From NCBI GenBank assembly GCA_013335275.1, contig JAAXVX010000047.1, positions 1 through 8,658 on the forward strand: DNA of 8,658 bases. The letters run 5' to 3'. Below the pieces are notes generated by a model. That model did not search any database, had not been told where the DNA came from, and worked only from the letters and a program-made list of their open reading frames with translations. Position numbers and translations under genes: made by a program. Below, piece after piece: positions 1-6,458 of this stretch; within the stretch, counting starts at the first letter, position 1, and each line of letters begins with the position of its first letter. This stretch comes from Bacteroidales bacterium. Its GTDB lineage: Bacteria > Bacteroidota > Bacteroidia > Bacteroidales > UBA932.

Positions 1-1
1 C

Positions 2-502
2 TTTATCTTAAGTGGTTTGTGGCATGGCGCAAACTGGACCTATATTACTTGGGGAGCACTAAATGCAATCTATTTTCTCCCGCTTATGCTCACAAACAAT
101 AACAGGAATAATATCGGAATTGTAGCTGCAGGTAAAAGCTGGCCTACGATAAGAGAATTTTGCATGATTTTATTCACATTTGCTATTACTGTCTTTGCCT
201 GGATATTTTTCCGCGCAGAGAGTATCGGACAGGCATTGGAAATTGTTTTTGAAATTTTCTCAGCATCGCTTTTCACTTTCCCCGATTTTTTAGGCATTCA
301 AGAATCTATTACAATTGTGTTACTTCTCTTTGTTTTCATGACTATAGAATGGAAGGGCAGGGAGCATCAGTATGCAATAGAAAAGTTGGGCGTTAACAAA
401 AGTCGTTCCCGCCGGTGGTCATATTATATTGCTATTTTGTTCTCAATTTACCTTTTCGGGAACTTCGCCAGCAATATTGAGTTTATTTATTTTCAGTTTT
501 AA
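2..502 (+). CDS. MBOAT-family membrane O-acyltransferase (AlgI/DltB-like), C-terminal part
   Basis: The gene is cut at its 5' end by the window edge; the open frame runs from base 2 and leaves 166 residues. It begins inside the diagnostic MBOAT motif, Leu-Ser-Gly-Leu-Trp-His-Gly-Ala-Asn-Trp-Thr, with the invariant catalytic His at bases 23-25. Several hydrophobic segments follow, as in the C-terminal half of AlgI and DltB. Known for the family: these polytopic inner-membrane proteins take an acyl group, often acetyl, from a cytoplasmic donor and pass it across the membrane for transfer to alginate, teichoic acid, peptidoglycan or other surface glycans. The gene ends 9 bases before a membrane-anchored SGNH-like protein, the usual partner in such systems, which suggests an operon for glycan O-acylation. 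The acyl group and the glycan cannot be told from this fragment. Family assignment is very likely; substrate is unknown. Confidence 0.92.
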   Translation, partial: FILSGLWHGANWTYITWGALNAIYFLPLMLTNNNRNNIGIVAAGKSWPTIREFCMILFTFAITVFAWIFFRAESIGQALEIVFEIFSASLFTFPDFLGIQESITIVLLLFVFMTIEWKGREHQYAIEKLGVNKSRSRRWSYYIAILFSIYLFGNFASNIEFIYFQF

Positions 503-511
503 TAGCAGTAA

Positions 512-1423
512 ATGGAAATGAAAAAATTTATCCGCTTGTTATTTAAGTTTTCACTTATACTCATAGCATTAAATACTGTAATATTTATCGTAAAAGAGTT
601 GACATTCAGGCCGTATTACTTACATTCCACAAAATACAAATCCTACTTACTATCCGATTCGCACGGATACAAACTGTATGACCTTACTGAAAAAATGGGT
701 GTTGCCAATTTTTCTTTCCACAGTGAATCATATCTTGACATATACAGAAAACTTGTATACCTCACCAGCAGAAACAAAACAGACACACTTTACATTTCCG
801 TCGATGACCATACTTTAAGTCCATATAGGGAACTATCAAATAATGATTACAAATCAATAAAATATAATTTTACTCAGGGGAATTATAATTTTTTGGATTA
901 TGCGATATTCAAAATGCAATATTACATAGTCATATTCGATCCCAATATTCGTGCGATAATTACACATTTTATTGGAGTACAGGTTAAGAAACTTTTCAGT
1001 TTGGCCGATAATAAAAAAGTAAAAGCCAATAAAGCACCATGGAGTTCTCTTTCCAGAGCCACAAAATTTAAACTTGCCGAATCAAGAGTCAAAGAGCAGT
1101 TTCCCTCAGACACCTCCTCCAAAAAACTTGAAAAATCGCTTCTGGACATTATCAATTTATGCAAACAGAAGAATATCAAATTGATTGGCATAAAATTTCC
1201 TCTCTCAGGAGAATTTCTTGAAATCCTGGGCAATAAATCTTATAAGGCAGACAGTATATTGATATCACAAGGAATTGAAGTATGGGATTTCAAGAATGCA
1301 TTTTCGAACATTGACAATTATTTTGAGGACCCAGACCATGTAAATCCTGAGGGAGCAAATGTGTTGATAGATTCGTTGAGCAGGAGAGCCGGCACTAAAA
1401 ACCGGAAACTCTTGCATTATTGA
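512..1423 (+). CDS. Membrane-anchored SGNH-hydrolase-like protein, partner of the MBOAT acyltransferase
   Basis: A 303-residue protein. One hydrophobic segment at about residues 11-28, preceded by basic residues, looks like an uncleaved N-terminal anchor that puts the rest in the periplasm. Two SGNH/GDSL signatures are visible: a block-I-like Ser-Asp-Ser-His-Gly with the presumed nucleophile Ser50, and a block-V-like Asp-Pro-Asp-His followed by Val-Asn-Pro-Glu-Gly (Asp273 and His276), which would complete the triad. Proteins of this layout (AlgJ, AlgX, DltD and PatB types) work with MBOAT proteins to move or remove acyl groups on extracellular polymers. The gene starts 9 bases after the MBOAT gene, so the two are probably co-transcribed. 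A second in-frame ATG at 518 is an equally possible start and would shorten the protein by two residues. The central portion is not recognisable to me. Whether it is a transferase or an esterase is undecided. The gene is AT-rich compared with the str operon. Confidence 0.8.
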   Translation: MEMKKFIRLLFKFSLILIALNTVIFIVKELTFRPYYLHSTKYKSYLLSDSHGYKLYDLTEKMGVANFSFHSESYLDIYRKLVYLTSRNKTDTLYISVDDHTLSPYRELSNNDYKSIKYNFTQGNYNFLDYAIFKMQYYIVIFDPNIRAIITHFIGVQVKKLFSLADNKKVKANKAPWSSLSRATKFKLAESRVKEQFPSDTSSKKLEKSLLDIINLCKQKNIKLIGIKFPLSGEFLEILGNKSYKADSILISQGIEVWDFKNAFSNIDNYFEDPDHVNPEGANVLIDSLSRRAGTKNRKLLHY

Positions 1424-1434
1424 AATATTTATTT

Positions 1435-1459
1435 TTACTTTGCAAATAAAAGTACTTTT
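1435..1459 (+). promoter_or_regulatory. Promoter-proximal element with AAAAGTACTTTT palindrome (copy 1)
   Basis: TTACTTTG at 1435-1442 is close to the Bacteroidetes -7 consensus TAnnTTTG, with a possible -33 TTG at 1412-1414 about 20 bases upstream. Directly downstream lies a perfect 12-bp palindrome, AAAAGTACTTTT (1448-1459), ending two bases before the ATG at 1462. The upstream ACTTT (1437-1441) forms a further inverted half-site with AAAGT (1449-1453). The same arrangement, with the same 12-base offset, is found before the DUF4153 gene (2417-2440). I infer an operator for the regulator encoded in this operon. Binding is not shown by the sequence. Confidence 0.55.
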
Positions 1460-1461
1460 AA

Positions 1462-2088
1462 ATGAAAGAGGAAAAGGACTACATTCAGGATATATCTGAG
1501 ATTCGCTCAATGATGGAGCGTTCTTCAAAATTTCTGTCGCTCTCCGGGCTGGCAGGCGTTATGGCTGGTATCTATGCGTTGGTAGGAGCTTTTGTCGCAT
1601 ACACGGTTTTTGATTTCAATCCAGATGCGATAGATTACATTATAGCTGAGTCAGGAGGTTCATCGGCAAACCTTACTAATGTAATTTGTGTTGCAATAGC
1701 AATACTTTTACTGGCTTTAAGTACAGTTGTTTTTCTTTCCGGCAGAAATGCCGGCAAAAGAGGTGAAAAAATATGGAATTCAACGACTAGGCGTCTCATG
1801 ACCAATATGGCTGTTCCGCTTGTCGCTGGAGGACTTCTTATTCTTGTCCTGATAGCAAAAGGATTGATTGGCCTTATTGCTCCCGTTTCGCTGATATTCT
1901 ATGGGATGGCACTATTCAATGCCAGCAGGCACACACTGGAAGAGGTGAAAGTCCTTGGAATTATTCAGATAGGGCTGGGCCTCATTAGCTCGTACTTCGT
2001 TGAGTATGGTTTATTGATATGGGCTCTGGGCTTTGGAGTTGTCAACATTATTTATGGTATTTACATGCATTATAAATACGAAAGGTGA
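1462..2088 (+). CDS. Polytopic membrane protein of unknown function, co-encoded with a winged-helix regulator
   Basis: A 208-residue protein with no enzyme motif that I recognise. The N-terminal ~25 residues are polar and charged (Glu-Ile-Arg-Ser-Met-Met-Glu-Arg stretch), followed by about six hydrophobic segments near residues 27-50, 71-93, 115-133, 135-153, 163-181 and 183-203. A basic loop lies at about 95-112. I recall similar proteins encoded beside small HTH regulators in Bacteroidetes, but know no described function. Its last codon overlaps the start of the regulator gene by 4 bases, implying translational coupling. The ATG at 1462 is preferred because the charged N-terminus reads as real protein and the promoter-like element lies just upstream. 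That would give a very short leader of about a dozen bases, with no Shine-Dalgarno sequence. It could act as a membrane-bound partner or sensor for the regulator; this is speculative. Confidence 0.8.
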   Translation: MKEEKDYIQDISEIRSMMERSSKFLSLSGLAGVMAGIYALVGAFVAYTVFDFNPDAIDYIIAESGGSSANLTNVICVAIAILLLALSTVVFLSGRNAGKRGEKIWNSTTRRLMTNMAVPLVAGGLLILVLIAKGLIGLIAPVSLIFYGMALFNASRHTLEEVKVLGIIQIGLGLISSYFVEYGLLIWALGFGVVNIIYGIYMHYKYER

Positions 2089-2390
2089 GAATTTTAACAG
2101 ACGGTTTACACAAAGCTTTTGAAAGCAGGATACGGCTTGGAATAATGTCGGCCCTGGCTGTCAATGATGTGCTTGATTTCAATGCACTCAAAGAGTATCT
2201 TGATGTGACCGACGGAAATCTTGCGAGTCATATAAAAGCACTTGAGAAAGAGGAGTTTATTGGAGTGGAAAAATCATTTGTAGGCAAGAAACCTAATACC
2301 AGATACTTTATGACAAAGGAAGGAAAGAAGGCGTTCAATGATCATCTGGAGGCATTGGAAAAATTTATCAAATCCGGGAAATCAATATAA
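2085..2390 (+). CDS. Small winged-helix transcriptional regulator (HTH_34-like, MarR/ArsR-type fold)
   Basis: A 101-residue single-domain DNA-binding protein. The start is a GTG at 2085-2087 whose bases overlap the TGA of the upstream gene (GTGA), so its translation is probably coupled to that membrane protein; an AAAGG lies at 2081-2085. Residues 10-20 (Ala-Phe-Glu-Ser-Arg-Ile-Arg-Leu-Gly-Ile) and the recognition region Thr-Asp-Gly-Asn-Leu-Ala-Ser-His-Ile-Lys-Ala-Leu-Glu (about 42-54) are typical of the 'winged helix DNA-binding domain' family found in Bacteroidetes. The basic wing follows, with Gly-Lys-Lys-Pro-Asn-Thr-Arg-Tyr. A C-terminal helix (about 78-95) would serve dimerisation. There is no ligand-binding domain and no obvious metal-binding cysteines. 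Near-identical palindromic elements upstream of its own operon and of the next gene make it a candidate autorepressor that also controls the DUF4153 gene. That link is inferred. Confidence 0.88.
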   Translation: MRILTDGLHKAFESRIRLGIMSALAVNDVLDFNALKEYLDVTDGNLASHIKALEKEEFIGVEKSFVGKKPNTRYFMTKEGKKAFNDHLEALEKFIKSGKSI

Positions 2391-2416
2391 ATACGATATA
2401 TATTTTTTTTATTAAC

Positions 2417-2440
2417 ATACTTTGAAAAACAAAGTTCTTT
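2417..2440 (+). promoter_or_regulatory. Promoter-proximal element with AAAGTTCTTT imperfect palindrome (copy 2)
   Basis: ATACTTTG (2417-2424) resembles the Bacteroidetes -7 element. AAAGTTCTTT (2431-2440) follows, an AAAGT/CTTT inverted repeat with one central mismatch, and then TAAAT. Aligned with copy 1 (1436-1462), the seven bases TACTTTG are identical and 17 of the next 21 match. ACTTT and AAAGT start 12 bases apart in both copies. No clear -33 TTTG is visible here. The element lies 26 bases before the ATG of the DUF4153-like gene. Inferred to be a shared operator/promoter. Confidence 0.5.
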
Positions 2441-2466
2441 TAAATAAATTTTAGTACACAAAAATC

Positions 2467-3702
2467 ATGAAAAACGAAATTCTCGCATTTCTGAACGACC
2501 CGGAACAACTTGAAAAGATGTACCGGTCAAACAAAGTCCTCTTCAAAAAGGAGTTTGCCCAATTGTATCCGGAAATTATCGGAAACCCTGTTGCAGACAC
2601 ATGGAACGAAAGACTAAACTATGAAAGTGATGCAATAAACTGGGGTAATGGCAAAGAGTTGTTTATTATAATTGCAGCCTCATTGCTTGCCGGATTGATT
2701 GCAAAAATTCCTGCAATTTTTGCACTTGACGAAGAGTTCTTTTATCCCCGTAATATTGGGTTTGTGCTCTTCCCTGTACTGGCAGCTTATTTCTCGTGGA
2801 AGAACAATCTGCCAAAAGGCAAAATAGCTCTTATTGCAGGAGCAATGATAGCCGGACTTGTTTTTATCAACTCCCTTCCACTTCCCGAAACCGATACATT
2901 GATTCTGTCGTGCATCCACTTAATCCTTTTTTTGTGGGCAATTACAGGATTTGCGTTTGTTGGAGGAATCAGAGGGCGTAACAAAAGACGACTTGAATAT
3001 CTGAAATATAACGGAGACCTGGTTGTGATGACGGCTCTCATTCTTATTGCAGGTGGAATTATGAGCGCTGTGACAATTGGTCTCTTCGAACTCATAGGGT
3101 TTAAAATAGAGGAGTTCTATTTTTCATATTTTGGAATATTCGGATTAGCTGCGGCACCAATTATTGCAACTTATCTTACACAAACCAATCCTCAGCTGGT
3201 TGGAAAGGTATCCCCCGTAATAGCAAAGATATTCAGCCCGCTTGTGCTGGTAATGCTTCTGGTTTTTCTTGGAGCAATGATTATGTCCGGGAAAGATCCA
3301 TACAACGACAGGGAGTTTCTGATTATCTTCAACGCACTTCTTGTAGGTGTTATGGCAATTATTTTCTTTTCTGTTGCCGGGACATTAAAGGGAACCAAGA
3401 GTCGTGCAGAGATATGGATTCTCCTTCTGCTCTCCGTTATCACTATTGTAGTAAACAGCATCGCACTTTCTGCAATTCTATTCAGAATCTCTGAGTGGGG
3501 AATCACACCTAACCGCACAGCAGTCCTGGGAGCAAACATTCTGATTCTGATAAATCTTATCATGGTCACAGCGCAACTTTACAAGTTTCTTGCGAAGAAA
3601 ACCGACCCGGAAGATATTGGAAACGCTATTGCCCGGTACCTTCCCGTCTATGTGATCTGGACAATTATCGTCACATTTATTTTCCCGCTCATTTTTCTTT
3701 AG
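2467..3702 (+). CDS. DUF4153-like polytopic membrane protein
   Basis: A 411-residue integral membrane protein. A soluble, charged N-terminus of about 60 residues is followed by about ten or eleven hydrophobic segments near 65-85, 96-110, 118-135, 143-167, 185-210, 219-235, 250-272, 283-303, 314-339, 351-372 and 391-410. The motif Arg-Ile-Ser-Glu-Trp-Gly-Ile-Thr-Pro-Asn-Arg (about 340-350), just before a hydrophobic segment, is the feature I associate with the DUF4153 family, whose biochemical role is unknown. Members I recall are often longer, so this may be a shorter branch. It lies 76 bases after the regulator gene, with its own promoter-like element resembling that of the upstream operon, so the three genes probably form one regulon. 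Nothing suggests transport substrate or catalysis. The gene runs convergently towards the tRNA/str operon. Confidence 0.75.
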   Translation: MKNEILAFLNDPEQLEKMYRSNKVLFKKEFAQLYPEIIGNPVADTWNERLNYESDAINWGNGKELFIIIAASLLAGLIAKIPAIFALDEEFFYPRNIGFVLFPVLAAYFSWKNNLPKGKIALIAGAMIAGLVFINSLPLPETDTLILSCIHLILFLWAITGFAFVGGIRGRNKRRLEYLKYNGDLVVMTALILIAGGIMSAVTIGLFELIGFKIEEFYFSYFGIFGLAAAPIIATYLTQTNPQLVGKVSPVIAKIFSPLVLVMLLVFLGAMIMSGKDPYNDREFLIIFNALLVGVMAIIFFSVAGTLKGTKSRAEIWILLLLSVITIVVNSIALSAILFRISEWGITPNRTAVLGANILILINLIMVTAQLYKFLAKKTDPEDIGNAIARYLPVYVIWTIIVTFIFPLIFL

Positions 3703-3747
3703 ACTTTGACGCAGTTTGAGGTAACTAGCAGATTATCATTTATATGA

Positions 3748-3783
3748 AAAAATCGATTTTTCTAATGGATAAAAATTGATTTT
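3748..3783. repeat. Two AT-rich near-identical 13-bp repeats between DUF4153 gene and tRNA
   Basis: AAAAATCGATTTT (3748-3760) and AAAAATTGATTTT (3771-3783) match at 12 of 13 bases and are 23 bases apart, about two helical turns. The first is part of a 14-bp palindrome (3748-3761). The intergenic stretch 3703-3835 holds nothing else I recognise. These may be protein-binding or curved DNA, or a weak terminator for the DUF4153 gene, or chance in AT-rich sequence. Confidence 0.3.
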
Positions 3784-3835
3784 AATAAACACAAATTCAG
3801 GCATATACATCAAATTGTGTCATATTTAAAACGGG

Positions 3836-3864
3836 AAAGGGAGTGAACATTGTTCACTCCCTTT
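3836..3864 (-). terminator. Strong hairpin downstream of tRNA; likely terminator of the str operon/tRNA transcript
   Basis: A perfect inverted repeat with 14-base arms (AAAGGGAGTGAACA and its complement) around a single central base, so in RNA about 12 pairs with a small loop. It begins two bases after the tRNA discriminator base on the - strand. On that strand it is followed by CCCG and then TTTT, a short and slightly displaced U tract. No T tract follows on the + strand, so it mainly fits leftward transcription. It could still slow readthrough from the convergent DUF4153 gene. Confidence 0.7.
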
Positions 3865-3865
3865 G

Positions 3866-3940
3866 TGGGCCCAGCTGGGCTTGAACCAGCGACCCCCTGA
3901 TTATGAGTCAGGTGCTACTAACCAACTGAGCTATAGGCCC
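3866..3940 (-). tRNA. tRNA with CAT anticodon, probably tRNA-Ile2 (lysidine-modified)
   Basis: Folding the - strand gives a 7-bp acceptor stem (GGGCCTA/TGGGCCC, with one T-G wobble), an anticodon stem CCTGA/TCAGG with loop CTCATAA, a 5-base variable region GGGTC and a T stem GCTGG/CCAGC with loop TTCAAGC. Discriminator base is A. No CCA is encoded, so it must be added after transcription. The anticodon CAT lies at 3903-3905. Tandem C4-G69 and C5-G68 pairs in the acceptor stem are, as I recall, the determinants used by TilS to recognise tRNA-Ile2 rather than elongator tRNA-Met, so I favour Ile (AUA codons). Met is the alternative. The D arm is odd: GTAGC stands where GAGC is usual, so there is one extra base and only three clean stem pairs. 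It lies 44 bases downstream of rpsJ on the same strand, so it may be co-transcribed. Confidence 0.93.
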
Positions 3941-3984
3941 GGAAAACCTCGGCAAAAATTTAAAAATCTACCGAATATTTTTCA

Positions 3985-4290
3985 TCAAACTTTTATTTCA
4001 ACTTCAACACCGCTTGGAAGCTCGAGTTTCATAAGAGCATCTACTGTTTTAGGAGTAGAGCTGTAGATATCGAGGAGGCGACGGAAAGAGTTAAGCTCAA
4101 ACTGCTCACGCGCTTTCTTATTAACAAATGTTGAACGGTTTACAGTAAAGATCTTCTTGTCTGTAGGGAGTGGAATAGGACCGCTAACAATTGCACCTGT
4201 AGCTTTAACAGTTTTTACAATCTTGTCGGCAGATTTGTCTACCAGCATGTGATCGTAAGATTTTAGCTTTATTCTTATTTTTTGGCTCAT
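3985..4290 (-). CDS. rpsJ: 30S ribosomal protein S10
   Basis: A 101-residue protein with full-length S10 sequence: the N-terminal Ile-Arg-Ile-Lys-Leu-Lys-Ser-Tyr-Asp strand, Gly-Pro-Ile-Pro-Leu-Pro-Thr (about 37-43), and the C-terminal half with Arg-Arg-Leu-Leu-Asp-Ile and Leu-Pro-Ser-Gly-Val-Glu-Val-Glu-Ile. S10 sits in the 30S head, contacts 16S rRNA through its long loop, and as NusE pairs with NusB and NusG in antitermination and transcription-translation coupling. It starts 31 bases after fusA and is the last protein gene of this operon. Unusually, rplC and the rest of the S10 operon do not follow; a tRNA and a terminator do. The upstream spacer is AT-rich with no Shine-Dalgarno sequence, normal for Bacteroidota. 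Confidence 0.98.
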   Translation of the reverse strand: MSQKIRIKLKSYDHMLVDKSADKIVKTVKATGAIVSGPIPLPTDKKIFTVNRSTFVNKKAREQFELNSFRRLLDIYSSTPKTVDALMKLELPSGVEVEIKV

Positions 4291-4321
4291 TTTAATTTAT
4301 ATTAACCAATTATTAATCTTA

Positions 4322-6442
4322 TTATTCGTCTGAATCGTCGTTAAACTTCTTTCCTCCGGCCTTCTCGATAACCTCTTTTGACAGAGTTGCAGGAAGTTCG
4401 GCGTAATGAGAAAACTCCATAGTACTTGTTGCCCTTCCCGAAGAGAGAGTACGAAGCACTGTTACATAGCCAAACTGCTCAGAAAGCGGAACTTTGGCCT
4501 TAACTATCCTTGCATTGCCTTTGGAATCCATATTTGTGATTTGTCCGCGGCGCTTGTTAAGGTCACCGATAACATCTCCCATATAATCTTCCGGAGTTAC
4601 AACTTCAAGAGACATGATAGGCTCCTGAATGTAAGGGTTTGCTTTAGGGCATGATTTACGGAATGCCTGTCTTGCGCAAATCTCGAAAGATAGTGCGTCT
4701 GAGTCAACAGGGTGGAACGATCCGTCTTTAAGTGTTACCTTCATTGCAGGAACTTCGTATCCGGCGAGAACACCGTTTGCCATTGCGGCTTTGAAGCCCT
4801 TTTCAATAGAAGGGACGTACTCTTTAGGAATATTTCCCCCTTTAACGGAGTCAATAAACTGAAGTCCTGATACTCCTTCGTCTGCAGGTCCTATTTCAAA
4901 CACAATGTCGGCAAATTTACCACGGCCGCCGGTCTGTTTTTTGAAGACTTCACGGTGGTTGACAGTGGAACGGATTGCCTCTTTGTAGTTAACCTGAGGT
5001 GCACCCTGGTTAATTTCAACATTGAATTCGCGACGGAGCCTGTCTACAATAATCTCAAGGTGAAGTTCACCCATTCCTGAGATAACTGTCTGGCCTGTTT
5101 CCTGATCGGTACGAACTGTAAAAGTAGGGTCCTCTTCAGAAAGTTTATTCAGAGCCATGCCAAGCTTGTCAAGGTCTTTTTGTGTCTTAGGTTCAATTGC
5201 GAGGCCGATAACAGGATCCGGGAATGTCATTGATTCCAGGACAAGCGGATGGTTTTCCACGCAAACGGTATCTCCAGTACGAAGATCTTTGAAACCTACT
5301 GCTGCGCAAATATCACCTGCTTCTACGCTGTCAATTGCATTCTGTTTATTCGAGTGCATCTGGTAAAGCCTTGCAATACGCTCTTTTTTGTCTGAACGTG
5401 TGTTGAGCACGTATGAGCCTGAATCAAGTTTACCTGAATAAGCACGAATAAATGCAAGCCTTCCAACAAACGGGTCGGTTGCAATTTTGAATACCAGTCC
5501 GCAGAAAGGATCTTTTACGGATGGATGACGAGCCTCTTCTTTATTTGTGTCCGGGTTTATTCCGATAACAGATTCAACATCCATTGGAGAAGGAAGGTAA
5601 CGCATAACTGCATCGAGCAGGAATTGAACTCCCTTGTTTTTAAATGAAGAACCGCATGTTGTTGGAACAACAGCCATATCTATGGTTGCTTTACGCAGTG
5701 CTTCGATAATCTCGTCCTCTGTAATAGAGTCCGGATTTTCAAAGAACTTTTCAAGTATACCATCGTTATATTCAGCTATTGACTCAATCAGTTTCGCTCT
5801 CCACTCTTCTACCTCCGCAACCATATTGGCAGGAACTTCTTTAACTACATAGTTAACCAGTTCCTTGCTTTCTGTTTCGTAGTAATATGCTTTTTTTGAA
5901 ATGAGGTCAATAATTCCCTCAAACTTTTCCTCCGCTCCAATTGGAAGGCAGATAGGCAGAGCGTGTGCTCCAAGCTTATCATTCATCTCCTCTACAACAG
6001 CAATAAAATCGGCACCAACGCGGTCCATTTTATTTACGTATGCAAGTTTTGGAACTTTATATTTGTCGGCCTGGCGCCAAACGGTTTCTGACTGAGGCTG
6101 AACACGGCCAACTGCACAAAATGTAGCAACTGTACCGTCCAGAACGCGGAGAGACCTCTCCACTTCAACAGTAAAATCCACGTGACCGGGAGTATCGATA
6201 AGGTTTATCTGATACTGGTTTCCGTCATAATTCCAAAATGCTGTCGTTGCCGCAGAAGTGATGGTTATTCCCCTCTCTTGCTCCTGAACCATCCAGTCCA
6301 TAGTAGCGGCGCCTTCGTGAACCTCTCCAATCTTATAGTTTTTACCTGTATAAAAAAGAATACGTTCCGAAGTAGTAGTCTTACCGGCATCAATATGAGC
6401 CATGATGCCGATATTCCTGGTATATTTTAAATCTCTTGCCAT
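4322..6442 (-). CDS. fusA: Translation elongation factor G (EF-G)
   Basis: A 706-residue GTPase that drives tRNA-mRNA translocation on the ribosome and, with ribosome recycling factor, subunit splitting. G-domain motifs are present: P loop Ala-His-Ile-Asp-Ala-Gly-Lys-Thr (15-22), switch I Arg-Gly-Ile-Thr-Ile (58-62), Asp-Thr-Pro-Gly-His (83-87, His87 being the GTPase-activating His) and Asn-Lys-Met-Asp (137-140). Domains II-V follow, including domain IV Thr-Gly-Gly-Arg-Gly-Lys and the tip loop His-Pro-Val-Asp-Ser-Asp, and the domain V region [12 protein letters not shown]. Full length, no frameshift. One oddity: residue 113 is Arg (codon at 6104-6106) where most EF-G proteins have Gly in Ala-Val-Gly-Gly-Val-Gln-Pro-Gln. 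It lies 16 bases after rpsG. Its location in the str operon supports the canonical, translocating EF-G rather than a paralogue. Confidence 0.98.
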   Translation of the reverse strand: MARDLKYTRNIGIMAHIDAGKTTTSERILFYTGKNYKIGEVHEGAATMDWMVQEQERGITITSAATTAFWNYDGNQYQINLIDTPGHVDFTVEVERSLRVLDGTVATFCAVGRVQPQSETVWRQADKYKVPKLAYVNKMDRVGADFIAVVEEMNDKLGAHALPICLPIGAEEKFEGIIDLISKKAYYYETESKELVNYVVKEVPANMVAEVEEWRAKLIESIAEYNDGILEKFFENPDSITEDEIIEALRKATIDMAVVPTTCGSSFKNKGVQFLLDAVMRYLPSPMDVESVIGINPDTNKEEARHPSVKDPFCGLVFKIATDPFVGRLAFIRAYSGKLDSGSYVLNTRSDKKERIARLYQMHSNKQNAIDSVEAGDICAAVGFKDLRTGDTVCVENHPLVLESMTFPDPVIGLAIEPKTQKDLDKLGMALNKLSEEDPTFTVRTDQETGQTVISGMGELHLEIIVDRLRREFNVEINQGAPQVNYKEAIRSTVNHREVFKKQTGGRGKFADIVFEIGPADEGVSGLQFIDSVKGGNIPKEYVPSIEKGFKAAMANGVLAGYEVPAMKVTLKDGSFHPVDSDALSFEICARQAFRKSCPKANPYIQEPIMSLEVVTPEDYMGDVIGDLNKRRGQITNMDSKGNARIVKAKVPLSEQFGYVTVLRTLSSGRATSTMEFSHYAELPATLSKEVIEKAGGKKFNDDSDE

Positions 6443-6458
6443 TTATCTTTCTTGGGTA

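Noticed and set aside
1265..1528. 87-codon - strand open frame across the SGNH/membrane-protein junction
   Set aside because: Overlaps two supported genes and the promoter element antisense; no recognisable motif.
3192..3569. 125-codon - strand open frame
   Set aside because: It is antisense to the DUF4153-like gene. Its Arg/Ile/Thr-rich composition is typical of the shadow of a hydrophobic membrane protein.
3748..3761. AAAAATCGATTTTT palindrome as an intrinsic terminator of the DUF4153 gene
   Set aside because: The stem would consist almost entirely of A-T pairs with a four-base TCGA loop, too unstable for a convincing terminator; kept only as part of an AT-rich repeat.
3953..3960. Possible - strand -7 box (AATTTTTG) between rpsJ and the tRNA
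   Set aside because: The first base is off consensus, no -33 box is evident, and the start would lie only a few bases from the tRNA 5' end; too weak to annotate.
3863..4066. 67-codon + strand open frame resembling a common 'hypothetical protein' (LGLNQRPPDYESG... type)
   Set aside because: It is the antisense translation of the tRNA gene, a well-known spurious peptide, and runs on into the antisense of rpsJ.
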